Assembly (NCBI GenBank): GCA_028287665.1
Contig: JAQBPF010000423.1
Location: 1 to 6,171, forward strand
Origin: Deinococcus sp.
GTDB lineage: Bacteria; Deinococcota; Deinococci; Deinococcales; Deinococcaceae
DNA: 6,171 nucleotides
Direction of reading: 5' to 3'
The translations under genes were made by a program, and so were the position numbers. Below the pieces are notes generated by a model, which saw nothing but the letters and a program-made list of their open reading frames with translations, was not told where the DNA came from and did no database searches. This document shows positions 1-5,217 of the stretch, piece after piece (positions within the stretch are counted from its first letter, which is position 1; each line of letters opens with the position of its first letter).

Positions 1-873
1 GATGCCGATGGCCGGAAGCAGGCCGCCGATGGTGGTGGGAATCAGGCAGACCAAAAGGGCCACCAGCGTCACCACATTGACCTCTACGCCCACAAAACGG
101 GCCATCAGTGGAAGCGTCGCCACCACCAGCAGGAAAATCAGCGTGAGCGCCGCCAGCAAAATACTCAGCGCCAGTTCGTTGGGGGTTTTCTGGCGGCTGG
201 CCCCTTCCACCAGCGCAATCATGCGGTCAAGAAAGGATTCCCCCGGCTGGCTGGTCACGCGAACCACGATCCGGTCAGACAGGACACGCGTGCCGCCCGT
301 GACGCCGCTGTGATCAGTTCCGGCCTCGCGGATCACGGGCGCACTTTCCCCGGTAATGGCGCTCTCGTCCACGCTCGCCAGCCCGTCGATGATCTCGCCG
401 TCTCCAGCCACGATGTCGCCCGCCTCGATTACGATCAGATCACCGCGCGCCAGGCGGGTGCTGGGCACAGTTTCTTCCGTACCAGTCAAGGTTCCACCGA
501 TCAGGCGGCGGGCGGGCGTGTCTTCGCGGGCGGCCCGCAAACTGGCAGCCTGCGCCTTGCCGCGTGCTTCGGCCAGACCTTCGGCAAAGTTGGCAAACAG
601 TACGGTCAGCAACAGCAACACGGCAATAGCCGCTTCGTACCCCCAGCTTTTGCCGGTAGCGATGTTGGCAAGAGTCAGGTACAGCGTCACAACTGAACCC
701 ACCAGCACGACAAACATGACCGGATTGCGGGCCATAGAACGCGGGTTGAGTTTGACCACGCTGGAGCGCAGAGCGCCGCGCACCTGTTCGGGGGCAAACA
801 GGGATTTCTTGGCAGACGTGGGCACGGGATTTGGAGAGGGACTGGGGGCGGGCAGATCGGGCAGAACGGTCAT
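1..873 (-). CDS. kdpB: KdpB, catalytic ATPase subunit of the K+ pump (partial, C-terminus beyond the left edge)
   Basis: P-type ATPase subunit that hydrolyses ATP to drive K+ uptake through KdpA in the cytoplasmic membrane. The 291 visible codons match the family's N-terminal half: the NPVMF segment leading into the first membrane helix, the LTVLFANFAE stretch, RGD and EAGDI of the actuator domain, VDESAITGES with TGES at residues 174-177, VTGGT, FLDRMI, KTPNE, and the membrane motif CLIPTTIGG with Pro279. The reading frame is open to the window edge; the DKTGT phosphorylation site should follow about 30 codons further on and is not visible. Ser177 corresponds to E. coli KdpB Ser162, a known site of inhibitory phosphorylation. 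The start ATG overlaps the kdpA stop (ATGA), indicating translational coupling. About 15 extra N-terminal residues, rich in Pro and Ser, precede the conserved part relative to E. coli. Residue 287 is Pro where E. coli has Ser. Confidence 0.97.
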   Translation of the reverse strand, partial: MTVLPDLPAPSPSPNPVPTSAKKSLFAPEQVRGALRSSVVKLNPRSMARNPVMFVVLVGSVVTLYLTLANIATGKSWGYEAAIAVLLLLTVLFANFAEGLAEARGKAQAASLRAAREDTPARRLIGGTLTGTEETVPSTRLARGDLIVIEAGDIVAGDGEIIDGLASVDESAITGESAPVIREAGTDHSGVTGGTRVLSDRIVVRVTSQPGESFLDRMIALVEGASRQKTPNELALSILLAALTLIFLLVVATLPLMARFVGVEVNVVTLVALLVCLIPTTIGGLLPAIGI

Positions 874-2564
874 TTGATGGCTCCAGGAGAGGAAACTGCG
901 GTAGGAGAAGAAAGTGTCAACTGCTCGGCCACTGGCCCCAGCACCAGCGCAGGCGCGAAATTCAGCAGTTGCAGCAGCAGCATCACGCTCAGCAGCGTTC
1001 CGGCAAACACGGGCGTATCCACGCGCAGGGTGCCGCTGGTTTCGGGTGCGGCCTTTTTCTGGGCCAGGTATCCGGCGATGGCGAGTGGCCCCAGAATGGG
1101 CAGGAAACGGGCCAGAATCAGCACGACGGCACAGGTGATGTTCCACCAAGGGGTGTTGTCGCCCAGACCTTCAAACCCGCTCCCGTTGTTGGCGTAGGCG
1201 CTGTTGTACTCGTACAGAACCTGCGACAGGCCGTGAAAACCGGGGTTGGAATTGGCCGTGATGTTGGGCAGGGCCAGGGCCGCCGCCGTAAAACCCAGCA
1301 CCAAGAGCGGCTGAAGCAAGATGACCAGTGAGGCCAGTTTGATTTCGCGGGTTTCGATTTTGCGGCCAAACAGTTCAGGCGTGCGGCCCACCATCAGGCC
1401 CGCGATGAACACGGTCAGGATCACGAACACCAGCATGTTGATCAGCCCCACACCGATGCCGCCGTATACATCGTTCAGGAACATGCCGAGTTGGGGAATC
1501 AGACCACCCAGAGGCGTAAAGCTGTCGAGCATGCCGTTCACGCTGCCGTTGCTGGTCTGGGTGGTCAAGCTGCCCCACAGCGCGGTGGCATCGGTGCCGA
1601 AGCGCACTTCTTTGCCTTCCAGATTGCCGCCCACGGCGGCCAGTCCAGACAGGGCCGCGTTGGGTTGCCGCTCGGCCAACACCGCGCCCAGGGTCAGGCC
1701 CGCTGACATCACACTCATGACAGCAATCAGGGCCACCCCAAAGCGTCGGCGGCGCAGAAACAGGCCAGCCGACATCACCAACGTCACCGGAAACAGGATG
1801 ATGGACACGCTCTGGAACAGGTTGCTGAGCGGAGTGGGGTTTTCCAACGGCACCGCACTGTTGGGGCCGTACCAGCCACCGCCGTTGGTGCCCAGTTGCT
1901 TGATCGCCACCATCGCGGCCACCGGACCCACGGGAATGGTCTGGGTGGTGACGACCTTCCCTTCAATGGTCTGAGGGTCTATCAGCGTGGCCGTTTTCGC
2001 CCCACCAAACGTACTCGGCACGCCCTGAAAGGTCAGCAGCAACGCCAGCACGAATGAAGCTGGCATAAGCAGGCCAATCGCCCGCGTCACGTCCAGATAG
2101 TAATTGCCGACATTGGTTTCCCCCCTGAAGCCGCGCAGAACAGCAAACAGCGCCGCCATGCCTACCGCCGGAGTAATGAATTGCAGCGCCGTGATCCCCA
2201 ACAGCTGAGACAGGTAGCTGAGGCCACTTTGCCCGCCGTAATGCTGTTGATTTGTGTTGGTGATGAAGCTGGCGGCGGTGTGCAGCGCGGTATCCCAGCG
2301 CAGATTGGGAATGCCGTCGGGATTGAGGGGTAGGCCGCCCTGCAAGGCGTAGAGCAAGAAGGCGAATATGCCGATCAGAACATTGGTGCCCAGCAGAGCA
2401 GCGCCGTACTGCCGCCAGTTCATCGGGCGCGTAGCGTCTATTCCGCTCAGGCGCAGCAGGCCAGACGAAAAGCGGGAAGCGGGTGCAGAAAACAGCCGCG
2501 CAATCAGGGTGCCCAGCGGCACCGCCAGCGCAAAAGCCAGCGCGTAGGTCAGAAAAATATCCAT
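870..2564 (-). CDS. kdpA: KdpA, K+-binding and translocating subunit of the Kdp pump
   Basis: Channel-like membrane subunit that selects K+ and passes it to the KdpB pump. The 564-residue protein is close to the usual length of about 557 and has around ten hydrophobic helices. The four pore-loop signatures of the family are present: TNTNQQHYGGQ (residues 102-111), GTNGGGWYGPNSA (225-237), TSNGSVNGMLDSFTPLGG (337-354) and NSAYANNGSGFEGL (454-467). VFIAGLMVGRTPE (385-397) is another KdpA hallmark. The start was placed at the ATG before DIFLTY, where similarity to KdpA begins; a longer in-frame start at 2609 would add 15 unlike residues that overlap the upstream microprotein gene. The start lies 1 nt after the stop of that gene and has only a weak ribosome binding site (GGAAAAG, 7 nt away), so coupled translation is likely. 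The C-terminal tail (about residue 550 on) is Ser/Ala/Pro-rich. Confidence 0.98.
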   Translation of the reverse strand: MDIFLTYALAFALAVPLGTLIARLFSAPASRFSSGLLRLSGIDATRPMNWRQYGAALLGTNVLIGIFAFLLYALQGGLPLNPDGIPNLRWDTALHTAASFITNTNQQHYGGQSGLSYLSQLLGITALQFITPAVGMAALFAVLRGFRGETNVGNYYLDVTRAIGLLMPASFVLALLLTFQGVPSTFGGAKTATLIDPQTIEGKVVTTQTIPVGPVAAMVAIKQLGTNGGGWYGPNSAVPLENPTPLSNLFQSVSIILFPVTLVMSAGLFLRRRRFGVALIAVMSVMSAGLTLGAVLAERQPNAALSGLAAVGGNLEGKEVRFGTDATALWGSLTTQTSNGSVNGMLDSFTPLGGLIPQLGMFLNDVYGGIGVGLINMLVFVILTVFIAGLMVGRTPELFGRKIETREIKLASLVILLQPLLVLGFTAAALALPNITANSNPGFHGLSQVLYEYNSAYANNGSGFEGLGDNTPWWNITCAVVLILARFLPILGPLAIAGYLAQKKAAPETSGTLRVDTPVFAGTLLSVMLLLQLLNFAPALVLGPVAEQLTLSSPTAVSSPGAIK

Positions 2565-2565
2565 T

Positions 2566-2649
2566 TCAGAGCTTTTCCGGCAGCGCGAGGGCGGTGGCCA
2601 CCACACCAAAGAGGGCCAGCAGGATCAGCAAACCGATCACCATGCCCAC
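2566..2649 (-). CDS. Second KdpF-like single-helix membrane microprotein
   Basis: A 27-residue ORF between kdpF and kdpA. It reads MGMVIGLLILLALFGVV, then ATALALPEKL: one hydrophobic helix followed by a short charged end. The ending resembles the A-L-x-x-P-E-[RK]-[FL] tail of many KdpF proteins, so this looks like a duplicated or divergent KdpF. KdpF is a small lipid-like subunit that stabilises the KdpABC complex. The chosen start is the GTG at 2649, because GAGAGG (2663-2658, inside the end of kdpF) sits 8 nt before it; the ATG two codons later (2643) would have 14 nt spacing and gives 25 residues. It begins 2 nt after the kdpF stop and ends 1 nt before kdpA. Position, spacing and ribosome binding site support a real gene, but 27 codons carry little statistical weight. 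Function is inferred. Confidence 0.7.
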   Translation of the reverse strand: MGMVIGLLILLALFGVVATALALPEKL

Positions 2650-2651
2650 GG

Positions 2652-2732
2652 CTAAAACCTCTCGGCACGAATAAGGGCGTAGAGCAGATAGACGGCCAGG
2701 GCCAGCACCAGCAGAAGCAAGAACACATCCAT
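2652..2732 (-). CDS. kdpF: KdpF, small membrane subunit of the Kdp K+ pump
   Basis: A 26-residue peptide starting MDVFLLLLVLALAVYLLYAL and ending IRAERF. One membrane helix followed by Y-L-x-Y-A-L-I-x-A-E-x-F is the typical KdpF pattern; E. coli KdpF, 29 residues, has YLVYALINAEAF. In the family KdpF sits at the interface of KdpA and KdpB and stabilises the complex in the membrane. It is the first gene of the operon. The ATG at 2732 was chosen because GAGGA (2745-2741) lies 8 nt upstream; an in-frame ATG at 2741 would overlap that site and add only MPP. The last codons of the gene (GAG AGG) double as the ribosome binding site of the next ORF. Confidence 0.88.
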   Translation of the reverse strand: MDVFLLLLVLALAVYLLYALIRAERF

Positions 2733-2839
2733 AGGAGGCATCCTCGGCCCCCGCCGGGCAGCGCAGCACCCTGCTTGTGGCTATCCCAGTGGGCCAGTTG
2801 GCCAATTCATTCGGCCTGTGCCCGCTCTAGGCTGGGCCA
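2733..2839. promoter_or_regulatory. Divergent control region between kdpF and the two-component genes, with GGCC-centred inverted repeats
   Basis: Non-coding stretch that should hold the kdp promoter on the minus strand. TTGGCCAA (2798-2805) is a perfect 8 bp palindrome, and TGGGCCA occurs twice, at 2790-2796 and 2833-2839, with start points 43 bp apart (about four helical turns). These could be operator half-sites, but such GC-rich words arise easily by chance. On the minus strand TTGGCC (2805-2800) and TAGCCA (2783-2778) with a 16 nt spacer form only a weak sigma70-like promoter, which would fit a gene that needs an activator. The kdpF ribosome binding site (GAGG, 2745-2742) can pair with CCTC (2738-2735) in a tiny hairpin of doubtful meaning. 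Confidence 0.4.
2828..2833 (+). promoter_or_regulatory. Candidate -10 hexamer TAGGCT for leaderless start at 2840
   Basis: TAGGCT fits TANNNT and ends 7 nt before the ATG at 2840, the geometry of a leaderless Deinococcus transcript that begins with the start codon. No Shine-Dalgarno sequence precedes that ATG. The -35 position holds only a poor match (TTCATT, 2806-2811, 16 nt spacer). This is a competing promoter for the kinase gene, or it makes a longer transcript of it. Confidence 0.35.
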
Positions 2840-2970
2840 ATGATGGGGAACCCCCCGAAGCCTGAACCGATCTCGCAGGCCAACCGCCAACCGCCTGCAA
2901 CGCAACCATCTGGAACGCCGCCTGAAATACAACCGCCTCCCGCTGAAGATTTTGCCCACACCACAGGCAC

Positions 2971-2976
2971 TAGACT
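2971..2976 (+). promoter_or_regulatory. Candidate -10 hexamer TAGACT for leaderless start at 2984
   Basis: TAGACT matches TATAAT at four of six positions and is followed by 7 nt (GGACAGC) and a GTG in the kinase reading frame. There is no ribosome binding site before that GTG, as expected for a leaderless message. No good -35 box is seen. It supports the shorter kinase start. Confidence 0.45.
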
Positions 2977-2983
2977 GGACAGC

Positions 2984-4570
2984 GTGAATTCGGCCCTGCC
3001 TGTCCGGTTTGCTGTGCCCGGAGAACGCACCGCAGCGGCCTTGGCGTGGACTCTTCTGGGCCTCATTACTGCCGCAGACATCCTGACGCCCGCCCAGTGG
3101 GTGCTGGGCACATTGCTGAGTGCGCCGGTGGCCCTGGCCGCGTTGGGAGCCTCGCAGCGCACCACCTTGGCGCTGTTGGCGGCCAGTGTGGCGGCCAACC
3201 TGCTGGCAGGCAGCCTGAACGCCGGACGCGACGGCATCACGACGTTTGACGCTGTGAACCGCGCCGTCAGCGTTTTGACCGTGCTGATGGTCGGCCTGCT
3301 GACCCTGCGCGCCCGCCAGGCCAACGCCCGCGCCGCCCGCCTGGCCGAGGAAGAACGCCGCCTGACCTTTGAGCGCGGCCTGCGGGCCCTGGTCGAAAGC
3401 GTGAGCGGGCCGCTGGGCGAGGCTGAATTCGTGACCCGTGCAGCGGCGGCCCTGCACACCCTGACCGGAGCGCGGAGTGTAGAGATCGGCGCGGTAGACC
3501 GGGCTGTTCTGCGCGAGCCGTATGCCCGCAGTCTTGGCAATGGCACGGGCAATGCGGCTGATACGGAAAACAGTTCATACCAGAAGCAGCCCCCACGCCT
3601 GAACACCCGGCTGCCGCTGGAAGTTCTGACACGCCCCCCCAGTCCCGGCACCAGCACCCAGAGCAACGTGTGGGCCGTGCACGGGGGCGATCTGGTCCTG
3701 GCCCGCCTGTCTCGCCGTGCCGCTGCGGAGGGTGGGGGAGACCTGCTGGTGCTGATGGAACGCCCGACCGCCCCACCCGGAGAAATAGCGCAGGCGGTGA
3801 GCACGCTTCAGCCGCTGCTGGATAGAACCGGATTGTTGGATGAATTGCGGCTGCAACGCGCTCAATTGGCCGAACGCGGCGAAGTGTTGCGCGATCTGGT
3901 CTACGCCTTTTCGCACGATCTGAGAACACCACTGATGGCCAACGCCATGAGCATGGAAACCGCCCTGCGCGGTGCATACGGCCCCTTGCCGGAAGCTTAC
4001 CGCGCCACCCTGCACAATGGGCTGGAGGCCAACGCCACCCTTCTGGCGCTGGCCGATCAACTGTTGGCAGTAGCCAAGGTGGAGGGCGGCGAACCCGAAG
4101 ACCCGCCCAGCGACGTGAATCTGCGCGACGTGACGGTGGGTGTACTGTCTCAACTTCAGGCCAGGGCCGAGGCCCGCAGCATCACACTGGAACCGCATCT
4201 CAGTGGCGTGCGCGTGCAGGGCCGCCCCCACGATCTGCGCCGCGCCGTACAGAATCTGATCGACAACTCCGTCAAATTCAGTCCGCCCGGCGGCACGGTA
4301 CGCGTGACCCTCAGGGCCGATGCCGACGAAGCCATTCTGACCGTGCAGGACGACGGCCCCGGCGTCAGCGCCGCCCGCATTCCCACGTTGTTTCAACGGT
4401 TTCGTGGAGGCGGCGCAGGCAGCGGCACGGGGCTGGGGCTGTACCTTGCCCGCCGAATCGCGCAGGCGCACGGCGGAAACGTGACCTACGCCCGCACGGC
4501 CCGGGCCCAGAGCGCCTTTACCCTGACCCTCCCCCTCGAACTTCCTCCCAGCACACCGGAGCGCCCATGA
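2984..4570 (+). CDS. Membrane sensor histidine kinase (four helices, GAF-like region, HisKA, HATPase_c)
   Basis: Autophosphorylating sensor kinase that should phosphorylate the regulator encoded next. With the GTG start it has 528 residues. Four closely spaced hydrophobic segments lie at about 17-34, 38-55, 61-77 and 91-108, followed by a charged, probably coiled-coil linker (109-135), a region of GAF-like character (about 135-270, weakly supported), then the kinase core. The H-box FSHDLRTPL has the phospho-acceptor His311; the N-box NLIDNSVKF spans 424-432, G1 DDGPG 456-460, the F-box LFQRF follows, and G2 GTGLGL is 481-486. Four helices plus GAF plus HisKA recalls the C-terminal half of KdpD, but the N-terminal KdpD/Usp module is absent. 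The frame is open from ATG 2840 (576 residues). I prefer 2984 because the extra 48 codons are Pro/Gln-rich, have lower third-position GC and use rare codons (ATA, AGA), and TAGACT lies just upstream. The stop overlaps the regulator start. It is transcribed divergently from kdp; control of kdp is inferred. Confidence 0.88.
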   Translation: MNSALPVRFAVPGERTAAALAWTLLGLITAADILTPAQWVLGTLLSAPVALAALGASQRTTLALLAASVAANLLAGSLNAGRDGITTFDAVNRAVSVLTVLMVGLLTLRARQANARAARLAEEERRLTFERGLRALVESVSGPLGEAEFVTRAAAALHTLTGARSVEIGAVDRAVLREPYARSLGNGTGNAADTENSSYQKQPPRLNTRLPLEVLTRPPSPGTSTQSNVWAVHGGDLVLARLSRRAAAEGGGDLLVLMERPTAPPGEIAQAVSTLQPLLDRTGLLDELRLQRAQLAERGEVLRDLVYAFSHDLRTPLMANAMSMETALRGAYGPLPEAYRATLHNGLEANATLLALADQLLAVAKVEGGEPEDPPSDVNLRDVTVGVLSQLQARAEARSITLEPHLSGVRVQGRPHDLRRAVQNLIDNSVKFSPPGGTVRVTLRADADEAILTVQDDGPGVSAARIPTLFQRFRGGGAGSGTGLGLYLARRIAQAHGGNVTYARTARAQSAFTLTLPLELPPSTPERP

Positions 4571-5205
4571 CTGCCACGCCATCACCGACCCGGATTCTGC
4601 TGATCGAGGATCACGCCTTTACCCGCGACGGGTTGCGGGCGGCCATCAATCTGGAGCCCGACCTGCGCGTGACTGCCGAGGCCCGCAGTGGGGATGAAGG
4701 GCTGGAAGTGTTGGCACAGCATGAGGTTGATGTGGCGGTGGTAGACATCGGCCTGCCCGGTATAGACGGCATTCAGACCTGCGCCGAAATCAAACGGCGC
4801 TGGCCTGCCGTGCGCGTGGTGATGCTGACGGCCCACGACCTGCGAGACGAAGTGTTTGCGGCGCTGGCAGGCGGGGCCGATGCTTACTGCCTCAAAAGCG
4901 CCCAATCTGACCTGCTGCTGCTGGCCATTCGTGCCGCTGCCGCCGGAAGCGCCTACCTTGATCCACAGGTGGCCCACCACGTGCTGGGCGGCATCCGCGC
5001 CCCTGATACGGCCTCGCCCCTGACCCCCCGCGAGATGGATGTCCTGAGGCTGATTGCCGATGGACTGGCCAACAAAGACATCGCCGTTCGACTCGGAGTC
5101 AGCGTCAGCACCGTGAAGCTGCATGTGCAGGATTTACTGGTAAAACTTCAGGCCGCCGACCGCACACAGGCTGCCGTCAAGGCGCTGCGACGCGGGCTGC
5201 TCTGA
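4567..5205 (+). CDS. NarL/LuxR-family response regulator
   Basis: DNA-binding response regulator of 212 residues, the normal size of the NarL/FixJ class. The receiver domain (about 9-125) has the acidic pair Glu14-Asp15, phospho-acceptor Asp60 in VVDIGLPGIDG, Thr88 and Lys110, so it appears fully phosphorylatable. The C-terminal LuxR-type helix-turn-helix starts at LTPREMDVL (152-160) and continues through NKDIAVRLGVSVSTVKLHV (169-187). Its ATG overlaps the kinase stop (ATGA), with GGAG 5 nt upstream (4558-4561), so the two are co-translated and almost surely a cognate pair. The target is unknown; the divergent kdp promoter and its own operon are the obvious candidates. KdpE regulators belong to the OmpR class, so this is not a canonical KdpE. 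Confidence 0.95.
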   Translation: MTATPSPTRILLIEDHAFTRDGLRAAINLEPDLRVTAEARSGDEGLEVLAQHEVDVAVVDIGLPGIDGIQTCAEIKRRWPAVRVVMLTAHDLRDEVFAALAGGADAYCLKSAQSDLLLLAIRAAAAGSAYLDPQVAHHVLGGIRAPDTASPLTPREMDVLRLIADGLANKDIAVRLGVSVSTVKLHVQDLLVKLQAADRTQAAVKALRRGLL

Positions 5206-5217
5206 GGTCAATTGCCC

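Noticed and set aside
356..1974. Plus-strand reading frames opposite kdpB and kdpA
   Set aside because: These are shadows of the two conserved transporter genes, with low-complexity Ser/Arg/Pro content and no recognisable motif.
2747..2760. GC-rich hairpin-like stretch between kdpF and the kinase as a terminator
   Set aside because: The stem is short, no T-run follows on either strand, and no gene ends there because the flanking genes diverge.
2566..2805. A 79-residue minus-strand reading frame covering the second microprotein plus upstream sequence
   Set aside because: The upstream 50 or so codons overlap kdpF in another frame and have no membrane-protein or family character; only the last 27 codons have a ribosome binding site and KdpF-like features.
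2807..3977. Further minus-strand frames opposite the N-terminal half of the kinase gene
   Set aside because: Arg/Ala/Gly/Gln-rich translations without family features, antisense to the membrane-helix region of the kinase.
3575..4585. Long minus-strand reading frame of 336 codons opposite the kinase gene
   Set aside because: It lies antisense to unmistakable HisKA and HATPase_c motifs and has no recognisable domain; long antisense frames are expected in GC-rich coding DNA.
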